Origin: Bacillota bacterium
Lineage (GTDB): Bacteria; Bacillota; Clostridia; Oscillospirales; Oscillospiraceae
Assembly: GCA_030529825.1 (NCBI GenBank)
Contig: JAUMWD010000015.1
Location: 1-44,701, forward strand
Direction of reading: 5' to 3'
Length of the DNA stretch: 44,701 bases
Positions 6,977-15,538 of this stretch are shown in pieces. Position numbers and translations under genes: made by a program. The notes beneath the pieces are model-generated. The model was not told where the DNA came from. It did not search any database and saw only the letters and a program-made list of their open reading frames with translations. Numbering within the stretch: the stretch's first letter is position 1; each line of letters starts with the position of its first letter.

Positions 6977-7618
6977 CTAATCTCCGCCCATTCTTGCCAG
7001 TATACTTTTAATAATGTCTGTTGTCGAAGCATCGCAACCGACAACAGAAAACAGTTCAGGCTTGTCACTAAGCTTTTTGATTTGGGCATCCTTCAAATCA
7101 TCTTTTATGTATTCATACAGGATACAATTTACGACAAACTCGCCTTTAAATAGGTGGGTATCGTTTTCTCTTAATTCATTCAGAGGTAGAATTATGCGTT
7201 CGTTGCCCTTGTTCCCGTAAATAGGATTAAACGCCCTGTAAAAACTTGAAGACATAGTCTCGATTATTGATTCGGACACGCCTAATTCATCACTGAAAAC
7301 TACAGATGCGCCATAGTATGCGGTGTTCCAATAATCGAACATCAGTCTGAACTGTATTCCATAGGCAATAAAATCCAAGCGATATATTGTGCAGTCTGAG
7401 CTAACTGCTGAAAAATCAATCTCATCTATTTTATATCCCTTATTATCGCTCATTATTTGGTCATGTTTAAAAGACGAGAGTGGCAAACTATAACAATTCA
7501 AATCATATATTTTAATATTTGCAGAGACATCTTTTAAAAAAGCATATATCTTTTCGTTACATGGTGGGTATTCCACACAAGCATTTATACTGTAGTATTC
7601 ACCTTCGGAGTAAAACAT
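6977..7618 (-). CDS. Unknown protein in the AT-rich block
   Basis: A 213-residue soluble protein that I do not recognise. It has no signal peptide or membrane helix. It is rich in Tyr, Ile, Ser and Asp, with a short hydrophobic middle segment (YGIQFRLMFDYW). Start 7618 follows AAAGGA. The codon use and base composition differ from the flanking genes: in the row 7441-7500, 19 of 60 bases are G or C. It belongs to the repeat-bounded block with the two genes upstream on the same strand. Orphan immunity-like or other accessory roles are possible but unsupported. Confidence 0.65.
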   Translation of the reverse strand: MFYSEGEYYSINACVEYPPCNEKIYAFLKDVSANIKIYDLNCYSLPLSSFKHDQIMSDNKGYKIDEIDFSAVSSDCTIYRLDFIAYGIQFRLMFDYWNTAYYGASVVFSDELGVSESIIETMSSSFYRAFNPIYGNKGNERIILPLNELRENDTHLFKGEFVVNCILYEYIKDDLKDAQIKKLSDKPELFSVVGCDASTTDIIKSILARMGGD

Positions 7619-7765
7619 ATCGCATTCCTTTCATTTTAGTCCAAAGTTAATCATTTGGTTTTCGCTTAATTTTCAACTGTTGCCACAAGCTCTTTGTATG
7701 CTCATTCATTATATATGTATGTAGCGACATCCATTCCGTTGTAATGCCTATCTGCTAAATAGAAT

Positions 7766-8203
7766 TTATGTATATTCTAAAATCAAGGCTTTAAACTCGT
7801 TTTCGTCAAAAACGCTGAATCCGCAGTAATACTGAAAACCTTTTTCATCCGTGCATTCCGCCTGACCGTTCCAGTTAATGAGTTCATATTCACCATTTTC
7901 GTAAACGATTTTTATAACATCGGCAGAAACACCCTCTTCGCTAACTCCCGTAGGATCACCGAAATATATATAGCAGTCCACTTCTCTGAACTTCTTCATA
8001 AAGCCATTAATGTCCGCCACGGAGCACAGCTCTTTCTGCATTACCTCACCGTCATCATTCAAGATGATGTTAACGATGGAAATGCTTTTTATTTTCTCCT
8101 CCCCGTACAAAAGCGAGTAAGTTTCCCTGTGCCTGCAACCGACGAAAACGATTGTTAGCAACACAACAAGGGAAACGACAATTAGAACTTTTCTTTTTTT
8201 CAT
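7766..8203 (-). CDS. Putative lipoprotein in the AT-rich block
   Basis: A 145-residue protein with a classic lipoprotein signal: a basic start (MKKRK), a hydrophobic core VLIVVSLVVLLTIVFV and a cysteine at residue 23 in FVGC. Lipidation at Cys23 would anchor it on the outer face of the cytoplasmic membrane. The mature part is acidic and contains no motif that I know. The ribosome site AGGAGG lies five bases before the ATG at 8203, so it is probably expressed. Composition is AT-rich like its neighbours. Confidence 0.7.
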   Translation of the reverse strand: MKKRKVLIVVSLVVLLTIVFVGCRHRETYSLLYGEEKIKSISIVNIILNDDGEVMQKELCSVADINGFMKKFREVDCYIYFGDPTGVSEEGVSADVIKIVYENGEYELINWNGQAECTDEKGFQYYCGFSVFDENEFKALILEYT

Positions 8204-8314
8204 AGCATCCTCCTAAGCATTTTTGCTCAAGTAAAAAGCTTCAGCAGATCTAAAAATGAATTACGTAAAGCATAGAAATCATATTTCGTAATTGCTACAG
8301 CTGAATGGTGCCGA

Positions 8315-8716
8315 CTATGGTTTATAGTATTGCGCAAGCGCCTTTTTGGCATCTCGGCCTAATTGAAAATAGTTTTTTGTGTAAACAACTTCTTCAGGTC
8401 CGCCTGTCAAACTGTAAATATAAATCTCTATTGAAGGCTGCAGATAACGTGAGCCGCGCTGCAGCTTTGCAATGGCACTCCATTCATATGCCCATAGCTG
8501 TTTTTCGCCCTGGCTACACTCTATGCCGGTTTCATTGATTGTAACATATTCATTATAGCTATTAAAATCAATAGTACCAAGTACCCCAAATACAGACGCG
8601 AATAATAAGGTTATTTTAATTCCGTATAATGGTGCCAATGTAAAGCTCAAGATAAAAAGAATTGAATACACTGATAAGCTCTGACAAAATAGTAAATTTT
8701 CTTTTCGAAATGTCAT
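8315..8716 (-). CDS. Unknown small membrane protein in the AT-rich block
   Basis: A 133-residue protein with two hydrophobic helices at about 13-31 and 33-48 and a soluble C-terminal part. The layout (two helices, then beta-rich sequence with paired Trp around WAYEWSAI) resembles small membrane proteins carrying a PH-like domain, but I cannot confirm that. Start 8716 follows AGAGG. An 8-bp inverted repeat, ACCAATTT/AAATTGGT at 8779-8800, lies upstream and could be an operator. No recognised function. Confidence 0.6.
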   Translation of the reverse strand: MTFRKENLLFCQSLSVYSILFILSFTLAPLYGIKITLLFASVFGVLGTIDFNSYNEYVTINETGIECSQGEKQLWAYEWSAIAKLQRGSRYLQPSIEIYIYSLTGGPEEVVYTKNYFQLGRDAKKALAQYYKP

Positions 8717-8868
8717 ACAATACCTCTAAATAATCGAATCAAGAGAAAAAAGTTGGTAGCACCATAATATCCTATAACACCAATTTACCATCAAATTGGT
8801 AAGTGGTCAATTATGAGTTTCTTTCGCACGAAGGTTTCAGCCTATCATAATCAAAGCAACACTTATAC

Positions 8869-8904
8869 ATTAAAAAGACATGGCAGAGCTAATCTGCCAT
8901 GTCT
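8869..8904. repeat. 36-bp repeat, right copy (3' end hairpin of spoIIID)
   Basis: Same orientation and 34/36 identical to 6832-6867. On the minus strand it includes the last codons and stop of spoIIID. The hairpin is a perfect match here, AGACATGGCAGA against TCTGCCATGTCT. It acts as the minus-strand terminator for spoIIID. Confidence 0.85.
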
Positions 8905-9146
8905 CCTTTATATTTTCTCCGTGTTGCCATGCCGCCGCGTATGTGGCGCTCGGCCTTGTTGATATCAAGCAGCTCACGCACCTGTGCGTAAAGCGCGGGG
9001 TTAACGGTGCGGAGTCTTTCGGTTAAATCTTTATGTACTGTGCTTTTGGAAACGCCGAACTGCTTTGCCGCGGCACGCACGGTGCTGCGATTTTCGATGA
9101 TATACACAGCAAGGTCACAGGCGCGCTCTTCAATATTTGTATGCAC
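8889..9146 (-). CDS. spoIIID: Sporulation transcription factor SpoIIID
   Basis: An 85-residue DNA-binding protein for the mother-cell sporulation programme. It follows the SpoIIID pattern: IEER near the start, a helix-turn-helix around TVRAAAKQFGVSKSTVHKDL, then NKAERHIRGGMATRRKYKG. I prefer GTG 9146, because homologues start M-x-x-x-IEER and GGGGAG is spaced eight bases ahead. GTG 9155 and GTG 9152 are in frame but too close to that site. A sigma-E-like promoter lies just upstream, as expected for this gene. Its 3' end overlaps the 36-bp repeat. Confidence 0.9.
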   Translation of the reverse strand: MHTNIEERACDLAVYIIENRSTVRAAAKQFGVSKSTVHKDLTERLRTVNPALYAQVRELLDINKAERHIRGGMATRRKYKGDMAD

Positions 9147-9176
9147 ATTCACCACTCCCCATAGTCACATAGTCAA

Positions 9177-9205
9177 TTTATATGTGAACAGGGCAGGGAA
9201 TATGA
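9177..9205 (-). promoter_or_regulatory. Sigma-E-like promoter for spoIIID
   Basis: On the minus strand, TCATATT (9205-9199) matches the sigma-E -35 pattern KMATATT fully. A 14-base spacer then leads to CATATAAA (9184-9177), six of eight bases of CATACANT. The predicted start of transcription is just ahead of the ribosome site at 9160-9155. Confidence 0.5.
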
Positions 9206-9220
9206 AACAACAAACAGCGG

Positions 9221-9248
9221 TTGATTTTTATACACTGTATGTTATACT
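9221..9248 (+). promoter_or_regulatory. Predicted glnA promoter with palindromes
   Basis: TTGATT (9221-9226) and TATACT (9243-9248) are separated by 16 bases. Two dyads, ATACACTGTAT and ATACTGTAT, overlap the spacer and the -10 box and could be an operator. No classical GlnR site (TGTNA-N7-TNACA) was seen. Confidence 0.55.
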
Positions 9249-9284
9249 GTATACAAAAACAAAAAGTATTGGGGGATAATTCTT

Positions 9285-10712
9285 ATGTTCAAAAACGCAA
9301 TAGAAGTTCAGGAATTCATAAAAGAAAACGGCATAAAGTTCGTTGACTTCAAGATGACCGACCTTCACGGCCGCTGGCGCCATCTCACCATTCCCGCAGA
9401 GAGATTCGACGAGGATACTCTGATTTCCGGTATCGGCTTTGACGGCTCCAACTACGGCTACGCCATGGTTGAGAAGAGCGACATGGTGTTCATTCCCGAC
9501 ATTTCCACCGCAATCGTCGACCCCTTTGTGGAAGCTCCTACCCTCACCATGATAGGCGATGTAATGGTTATCGAGCATCCCGAAAACAGACCCTTTGACC
9601 AGTATCCCCGTAATGTTGCCAAGCGTTCCATCGCGTATATGAAGGAGCTGGGCATTGCAGATGAGATGATTATCGGACCCGAGTATGAGTTCCATGTGTT
9701 TGACGGCATGGAATATTCCGTGAAGCCCGACTCTCTGGGCTATCATCTGGAGTGCGAGGAATCCGTGTGGTCGGCAAATCAGCCCGGCAGCAACGGTTTC
9801 CACACTCTCCCTCACGGCGGCTATCACGCCGATAAGCCCTCTGACCTCACCTTTGACCTGCGCAACCAGATGTGCGAGGAGCTGAAACGCTGGGGCGTGG
9901 ATGTCAAGTACCACCACCATGAGGTTGGCGGCTCCGGTCAGCTCGAAATAGAGGTTGAGCTTGGCGAGATGACAAAGCTTGCCGACGGCACCATGGCCGC
10001 CAAGTATGTCATCCGCAACACCGCGGCACAGAACGGCATGACCGCAACCCTTATGCCCAAGCCCATTTTCGGCGAAGCGGGCAACGGTATGCATGTACAT
10101 ATGCTGCTTAAGAAGGACGGTCAGCCCATATTCTATGACGAGAACAACTATTCCCAGCTTTCACAGACCGCGCTGTACTTCATCGGCGGCCTGCTGACCC
10201 ATGTCCGTTCTCTCTGCGCAATCACCAATCCCTCCACAAATTCCTACAAGCGCCTTATTCCCGGCTTTGAGGCACCTGTCACCATCGGCTTTGCCACCGC
10301 AAACCGCAGCGCCGTTGTGCGTATTCCCGCCTATGTAAAGAGCCCCGACAAGAAGCGCTTTGAGCTTCGCAACCCCGATGCAATGTGCAATCCCTACTAT
10401 GCCTACGCCGCAATACTTATGGCAGGTCTTGACGGAATTAAGAACAAGATTGATCCCAAGGACCACAACTGGGGTCCCTTCGACTTCAACCTCTTCGACC
10501 TCTCCGACGAAGAGAAGGCAAAGCTGGGTCATCTGCCCGCAAGCCTTGACGAGGCACTGGATGCTCTTGAGGCGGATTACGAGTACCTCACCGCAGGCGG
10601 CGTATTCCCCGAAACCCTCATTAAGACATGGATTAAGACCATCCGCGCAGAAGCACGCAGAATTAACAGCATTCCTCATCCCGCAGAGTTCGAGATGTAC
10701 TACGACCTGTAA
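9285..10712 (+). CDS. glnA: Glutamine synthetase, type I
   Basis: A 475-residue enzyme that condenses glutamate and ammonia to glutamine with ATP. The GSI landmarks are present in order: DLHGRWRHLT, GFDGSNYGYA, metal-binding GPEYEF, HHHEVGGSGQLEIEV, NGMHVHM, the ATP-site NPSTNSYKRLIPGFEAP and NRSAVVRIP, and KRFELRNPD. The region equivalent to the adenylylation loop reads NLFDLS, with Phe instead of the modified Tyr, so control by adenylylation is not expected. The ATG at 9285 is preceded by GGGGGAT. The gene is single, with its own promoter and terminator, and diverges from spoIIID. Confidence 0.95.
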   Translation: MFKNAIEVQEFIKENGIKFVDFKMTDLHGRWRHLTIPAERFDEDTLISGIGFDGSNYGYAMVEKSDMVFIPDISTAIVDPFVEAPTLTMIGDVMVIEHPENRPFDQYPRNVAKRSIAYMKELGIADEMIIGPEYEFHVFDGMEYSVKPDSLGYHLECEESVWSANQPGSNGFHTLPHGGYHADKPSDLTFDLRNQMCEELKRWGVDVKYHHHEVGGSGQLEIEVELGEMTKLADGTMAAKYVIRNTAAQNGMTATLMPKPIFGEAGNGMHVHMLLKKDGQPIFYDENNYSQLSQTALYFIGGLLTHVRSLCAITNPSTNSYKRLIPGFEAPVTIGFATANRSAVVRIPAYVKSPDKKRFELRNPDAMCNPYYAYAAILMAGLDGIKNKIDPKDHNWGPFDFNLFDLSDEEKAKLGHLPASLDEALDALEADYEYLTAGGVFPETLIKTWIKTIRAEARRINSIPHPAEFEMYYDL

Positions 10713-10723
10713 TATAATCCTTT

Positions 10724-10750
10724 GCCCACCGCTTTGCGGTGGGCATTTTT
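10724..10750 (+). terminator. Intrinsic terminator after glnA
   Basis: A 9-bp GC-rich stem, GCCCACCGC against GCGGTGGGC, with a TTT loop and trailing ATTTTT, 11 bases after the stop codon. Confidence 0.92.
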
Positions 10751-10832
10751 CATTATTACAATTTTTTAAACGAATAATGGAAATCTGTACAAATATGACC
10801 ACCGAATTTTTCACATTTATATGTCTTGCGAG

Positions 10833-10860
10833 TTTACGTAATTTGTGATAATATTATACT
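10833..10860 (+). promoter_or_regulatory. Predicted promoter of the SLH protein gene
   Basis: TTTACG (10833-10838) and TATACT (10855-10860) are separated by 16 bases. The -10 box is embedded in TTATACTGTATA, the same 12 bases that cover the glnA -10 box. Confidence 0.45.
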
Positions 10861-10900
10861 GTATAATTAGAAATAACATTATGCGAAGGAGACGTACATA

Positions 10901-13900
10901 ATGAAGAAACGTATAATCAGCTTTGCGCTGGTTTTGCTGATGCTCGTTACGCTTGTGCCGTTCTCGGCCTTTGCGGCAAGCAACAACATTACCATTACAA
11001 AGCAGCCCGTTGACTGCACTGTTTGTGTCGGTGAAACGGCAACCTTTAAGATTGAAGCGAAGAATTCAGGCAGCTCTGCTATCACATATGTCTGGGTTGA
11101 CGCGGACAAGGTCAACACTGGCAATATTACTGACTTCAGCACATTCCTCAGTACACTTGGTGAAGCAAGACTCGGAAGCACCAATACTCTGGATTTTAAA
11201 AATGTCACCGAGGATATGGACGGCATGAATTTTGCCTGCATTGTCTACGCAACTCAGTTGAGTTGGCCGCCCGTTGTCTTCGCTATCAGCGACCATGTCA
11301 CCCTCCATGTCAATGCCGTTGAATGTGACAGCCATTCTCTTGACACCAACCTTGTGAAGGTTGACGCAAAGGATGCCACCTGTGCAGAGGAAGGCAATGT
11401 AACATATTACTACTGCACCGAATGCAACAGATACTACCTTGATGAAGCATGCACGATTAAAACCACATCGGAGCAGTGCAGAATTTCCAAGCTCACCACC
11501 CATGGCAGCCTCTCGTTTGTTGAGGCTGTTGGCGGCACCTGCTGCGATTACGGTCATATTGCATATTACCAGTGCGACATCTGCGGAGAGAAATTCTCCG
11601 ATGCGGAAGGCACCTCCGTTCTAACCGACCGTGATGCCCGCACCGATAAGGTAGCAAGCAACCACACCAATCTTCAGCATTTCGACGCGGTAGCGGCAAC
11701 CTGCTGCGAAGAGGGCAACATTGAATATTGGTACTGCGACGGCTGCCATGATTACTTCACCGATGCCGCCGGCAAGAATAAGACTACTCACGCAAAGCTT
11801 GATATCGACAGAGACCAGTATAACCACAGCAATCTTGTTGAGGTGCCTGCAAAGGAAGCCACCTGCGAAGCACCCGGCAACATCCGCTACTGGTACTGCG
11901 ACGGCTGCAAGGATTATTATTCCGACCCCGCCGGCCACAGCGAGATTACCAAGAGCAAAACCGTTCTTGCACAGCTTCCCCATACCTATGAGTGGTTTGC
12001 CATGAGCCAGGAAGGCGTGGAGTGGCATGAATACAGATGCAAAGACTGCGGATATATCAAGGAATCCGGTACCCATACCGGCGGTGAAGCCGGCTGCTGC
12101 GAAAAGGCAGTATGCGAGACCTGCGGCCTTGAGTACGGCAGCATAGACCCCGAAAACCACAAGAATATTGAGCGTAAGATTCTTAAGGAAGCAACCCCCG
12201 AAAAGGAAGGTCTCTGCAACATCATCTGCCTGGACTGCGGTCAGATGATTGAACAGAATGTTCCCTACGCATATAAGGACACCTGCATCCACAGCCTCAC
12301 TCTCATAGAGGAGATTCCCGCAAAGTGCGTTGACTGCGAAGACGCAGAGGGTGTAAAGGCACACTATGTCTGCGAGAAGTGCGGCACCATGTTCTGGGAC
12401 GAAAACGGTGAAGAAGAAATCACCGATGCAGCCGAGCTGGTTATTGCTCCTCATGAGCACTTCATTAAGATTGAGGTTCTCGGCAATACCACCGTGCTGA
12501 AAAACATAGCGGTATACCAGTATGCCTTCGACACAACAGGCCACTGGTATGAGTGCAAATACTGCCACTACACCTACCCCGATACCTTTAGCAGCCATAC
12601 CGTCATTTCCAGCGCAAAGCCCACCTGCTGCAGCGGCAAGACCTGCCTTATCTGCGGTTGGGACGACGGCAGCCGCAATCCCGATAACCATGTAGGCGGC
12701 ACCGAGCTTGTGGGTGTTCGTGAGCCTGCAGACGGTAAGCCCGGCTATACCGGCGACGAAATATGCAAGGGCTGCCAAGCCGTTCTGAAGAAGGGTTGGG
12801 AGTACTATCCCGCCTGTGGCGACTGCGCAAACCATCTCGAGCATATTGATGCAATTCCCAGCACCTGCACCCAGGACGGAATTCTTGAGCATTGGAAATG
12901 CACCGAATGCGGAAATATCTACATGGATGCAAAGGCGACAATTCCCGGAGACAACGACAGCATAAACGACAAATGCACCGGCCATGAGCTGCACCCGGGC
13001 AGCGACATAATGGCACTTGATGTTATCAGCCTTGCAACTAAACTGGGCTGGAGCTACAGCGACCTGCTTGAGCTCGTAAAGAGTGGCCACTATCAGGATA
13101 TATCAAAAATCAGAATTGATGATTTCCTTAACGAGATAACCATTAAAGACATTGACCACTGCCATGATGACGAGTATCACTGGCTGGGCTGCCAGAAGTG
13201 CGGCAGAAGTCTTGCCGATATCCGCGAAGATCTTCAGGGCCAGGGTATCTTTATTAATGAAAAGTGGTATGAGCTCAGCGAAAAACAGGCTCACACCGGC
13301 GGCGTTGCCGATTGCACCCATAAGGCAATCTGCGATGTCTGCGGTGAGGAATACGGCGAGCTGGGCGGTCATCGCTACAACAAGGTTGCTAAGGATGCAA
13401 CCTGCACCGAGCCCGGATATATTAAGTATGTCTGTACCGGCTGCGGAGAAGAAGATACTGCGCGCGCTGAAACCTTCCCCGCACTGGGCCACTGCTATGT
13501 AAAGGGTGTCTGCTCACGCTGCGGAGCAAGAAATACCAATCCCTTCTGGGATGTAAAGAGTTCGGACTCCTTCTATACTGCCGTCATGTGGGCATATACC
13601 TATGAGCCCCAGATTACCGCCGGTAAGACCGATAATTACTTCAAGCCCTATGATGACTGCACCCGCGGTCAGGTGGTAACCTTCCTGTGGCGTGCCGCAG
13701 GTCGGCCCGAGCCCGCAAGCCAGGTCAATCCCTTCAACGATGTGTTCAACTACGGCGCCTGCGCGCCCTTCTATAAGGCAATTCTGTGGGCAGCAGAGAA
13801 TGGCATAACCACCGGCTACTCCGACGGCAGCTTCCAGCCCAACAGAACCGTATCCCGCGCCGAATTTGTAACCTTCCTCTGGCGCTACTACGGCAAGCCT

Positions 13901-14098
13901 GCACCGTCGACAAATCTCAATCCCTTTGTTGATGTAAGCGAGACCAGCGTATTCCGCAATGCAATTCTCTGGGCCTACGGCAGGGGAATTACAACGGGCT
14001 ATGATGAAACCCACTTCCAGCCAAACAAAACCTGCAACCGCTGGCAGGTTGTCATGTTTATGTACCGCGCAATCGGCGAGGGCAAAGCATACCAATAA
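10901..14098 (+). CDS. Secreted Cys-rich repeat protein with SLH domains
   Basis: A 1065-residue exported protein. A signal peptide (MKKRIISFALVLLMLVTLVPFSAFA) is followed by an Ig-like segment at about 30-138. A region to about 878 then carries around ten Cys-rich modules. Each typically has a pattern like ATC..G....Y.C..C, with CxxC pairs such as CTEC, CDIC, CDGC, CKDC, CETC, CEKC, CKYC, CQKC and CSRC. Three S-layer homology-type modules close the protein, starting near 880, 943 and 1006 and carrying TRGQVVTFLWR, SRAEFVTFLWR and NRWQVVMFMYR. It is probably held on the cell wall by the SLH part. The paired cysteines suggest zinc-ribbon-like or disulfide-stabilised repeats; ligand unknown. 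AAGGAG precedes the ATG. Confidence 0.88.
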   Translation: MKKRIISFALVLLMLVTLVPFSAFAASNNITITKQPVDCTVCVGETATFKIEAKNSGSSAITYVWVDADKVNTGNITDFSTFLSTLGEARLGSTNTLDFKNVTEDMDGMNFACIVYATQLSWPPVVFAISDHVTLHVNAVECDSHSLDTNLVKVDAKDATCAEEGNVTYYYCTECNRYYLDEACTIKTTSEQCRISKLTTHGSLSFVEAVGGTCCDYGHIAYYQCDICGEKFSDAEGTSVLTDRDARTDKVASNHTNLQHFDAVAATCCEEGNIEYWYCDGCHDYFTDAAGKNKTTHAKLDIDRDQYNHSNLVEVPAKEATCEAPGNIRYWYCDGCKDYYSDPAGHSEITKSKTVLAQLPHTYEWFAMSQEGVEWHEYRCKDCGYIKESGTHTGGEAGCCEKAVCETCGLEYGSIDPENHKNIERKILKEATPEKEGLCNIICLDCGQMIEQNVPYAYKDTCIHSLTLIEEIPAKCVDCEDAEGVKAHYVCEKCGTMFWDENGEEEITDAAELVIAPHEHFIKIEVLGNTTVLKNIAVYQYAFDTTGHWYECKYCHYTYPDTFSSHTVISSAKPTCCSGKTCLICGWDDGSRNPDNHVGGTELVGVREPADGKPGYTGDEICKGCQAVLKKGWEYYPACGDCANHLEHIDAIPSTCTQDGILEHWKCTECGNIYMDAKATIPGDNDSINDKCTGHELHPGSDIMALDVISLATKLGWSYSDLLELVKSGHYQDISKIRIDDFLNEITIKDIDHCHDDEYHWLGCQKCGRSLADIREDLQGQGIFINEKWYELSEKQAHTGGVADCTHKAICDVCGEEYGELGGHRYNKVAKDATCTEPGYIKYVCTGCGEEDTARAETFPALGHCYVKGVCSRCGARNTNPFWDVKSSDSFYTAVMWAYTYEPQITAGKTDNYFKPYDDCTRGQVVTFLWRAAGRPEPASQVNPFNDVFNYGACAPFYKAILWAAENGITTGYSDGSFQPNRTVSRAEFVTFLWRYYGKPAPSTNLNPFVDVSETSVFRNAILWAYGRGITTGYDETHFQPNKTCNRWQVVMFMYRAIGEGKAYQ

Positions 14099-14118
14099 TA
14101 TTTAATAATATAATTCAT

Positions 14119-14152
14119 AATGACACGGCACTTGTGTGCCGTGTCATTATTT
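14119..14152 (+). terminator. Intrinsic terminator after the SLH protein gene
   Basis: A 13-bp stem, AATGACACGGCAC against GTGCCGTGTCATT, loop TTGT, followed by ATTTT. It starts 20 bases after the stop. Confidence 0.92.
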
Positions 14153-14253
14153 TATGCTGCATAATAAGTATATACAAAAAATGAAGAAGTGTCGTTAATA
14201 TGCACAAAATGAAGGAGGATAACTGGACAAAATAATGAAAAAGTATAAATAAA

Positions 14254-14282
14254 TTGACTTTAAAAGTACAAAGAGCTAAAAT
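14254..14282 (+). promoter_or_regulatory. Predicted promoter of the dehydratase operon
   Basis: TTGACT (14254-14259) and TAAAAT (14277-14282) are separated by 17 bases. The AT-rich stretch 14153-14341 otherwise holds no gene that I can support. Confidence 0.6.
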
Positions 14283-14341
14283 ATTAACAAGCTAATAAAA
14301 TCGGCAATATAATTAGCAAAAATTGAATGGGGGAATAAACA

Positions 14342-15538
14342 ATGAGAGATCTAAAGCATCTGCAATACTTCGAAGACCTCCTGCAGGAGGCCAATAATGA
14401 GCTCATTGTCAAGGCCAAGAGCGAAGGCAAAGTCTGCGCAGCATTCCTGTGCGAGAATACGCCCGAGCCTCTTATGAACCTTGGCGGTACCTTCGGTGTG
14501 CGTCTGTTTGCTCCGAATACCGGCTCAATGGATATTGCAACCTATTACATGACAAGCCTGCTCTGTGAAAACAGCCGTGCGCTGCTTGAGAGAGCAATTG
14601 AAGGCGGCTTCAATTTTGCAGACTGCCTCGTTGCACCTGATGGCTGCACCATGATCAACCGCTGCGCAGAGAACATGGAGCTTCTGCACACCATGGACGG
14701 CGGCAAGGACAATTTCTTCTATGAGAATATGGAAATTGCACTTAAGGGTGACGAAAACGGCGTTAAGCTCATGCGCCTTCAGTGCGTAAACCACATTCTC
14801 AATCCTCTGCACGAGAAGTACGGCATTGATATCTCCGATAAGGCTATCAGAGCTGCTGTCAAGGAGCATAACGAGATTTGCGAGATCATCATGGCTTTGA
14901 GCGAATTCCGCAAGGAAGAAAAGCCCAGAATCACCGGCTATGAATTCGCAGTATTCACCCTTGCTACATATGTATGCCCCAAGTACCTTATTAAGAAAAA
15001 GCTTCAGGAAACCCTGAAGGAAGTTGCAAAGAGAGAACCCGATGACAAGCCCTACCGCGCCCGCGTTGTTGTTGTCGGCTCGGAAATCGACGATGTAAAC
15101 CTCATCAAGCTCATTGAGGATTGCGGTGCTTATGTTGCTGCAGACCGCTTCTGCTTCGGTGCGTTCCCCGGCAGACTGCCCATCCCCATGAACGATGAAG
15201 AGGACGCCCTCACTCAGGTCGCACGCCACTATGTAATGATGAGCCAGTGTCCCCGTTACATGGATATGCCCAAGGTATACGGCCGCAAGCAGTATGTTGC
15301 AGACCTGGCCAAGGAATACGATGTTGACGGCATTATCTATCAGCAGGTCAACTTCTGTGACCCCTGGGCATACGAAAAGCTGCTGGGCTCCACCATGCTC
15401 CAGGATGATTACGGCTACCCCGTACTTGCGGTAAACAGACCTTACAATATTGCCTCCTCCGTCGGCCAGATGCGCACCCGTGTTCAGGCCTTCGTAGAAA
15501 GCATTGAAATCAAGAAGATTCAGGGAGGTGCCAAATAA
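14342..15538 (+). CDS. 2-hydroxyacyl-CoA dehydratase, HgdB-like subunit
   Basis: A 398-residue subunit of the 2-hydroxyacyl-CoA dehydratase family, whose members remove water from (R)-2-hydroxyacyl-CoA by a ketyl-radical mechanism using [4Fe-4S] clusters. Candidate cluster cysteines include Cys102 in VAPDGC and Cys339 in NFCDP, both at the positions where the family has conserved Cys. CPRYMDMP lies between them. It starts at ATG 14342 after GGGGGAAT and overlaps the next subunit in a TAATG stop-start junction, so translation is coupled. No HgdC/FldI-type activator ATPase is in the window, although the family needs one. The substrate is unknown. Confidence 0.82.
   Translation: MRDLKHLQYFEDLLQEANNELIVKAKSEGKVCAAFLCENTPEPLMNLGGTFGVRLFAPNTGSMDIATYYMTSLLCENSRALLERAIEGGFNFADCLVAPDGCTMINRCAENMELLHTMDGGKDNFFYENMEIALKGDENGVKLMRLQCVNHILNPLHEKYGIDISDKAIRAAVKEHNEICEIIMALSEFRKEEKPRITGYEFAVFTLATYVCPKYLIKKKLQETLKEVAKREPDDKPYRARVVVVGSEIDDVNLIKLIEDCGAYVAADRFCFGAFPGRLPIPMNDEEDALTQVARHYVMMSQCPRYMDMPKVYGRKQYVADLAKEYDVDGIIYQQVNFCDPWAYEKLLGSTMLQDDYGYPVLAVNRPYNIASSVGQMRTRVQAFVESIEIKKIQGGAK

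Noticed and set aside
6868-8868. AT-rich block as an insertion sequence or transposon
   Set aside because: No transposase, recombinase or terminal inverted repeats could be seen; only the 36-bp direct repeats mark its edges.
11621-13090. Minus-strand frame of about 490 codons opposite the SLH protein gene
   Set aside because: The plus-strand gene has a signal peptide, Cys repeats and SLH modules; the opposite frame has none and no ribosome site.
11340-13530. Repetitive DNA that might suggest a CRISPR or satellite array
   Set aside because: The similarity follows codons of diverged protein modules with irregular spacing; no identical repeats with unique spacers were found.
14200-14235. Short peptide frame (about eleven codons) upstream of the dehydratase operon
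   Set aside because: It lies ahead of the predicted promoter, has no clear ribosome site of its own and no sign of a leader-peptide role.
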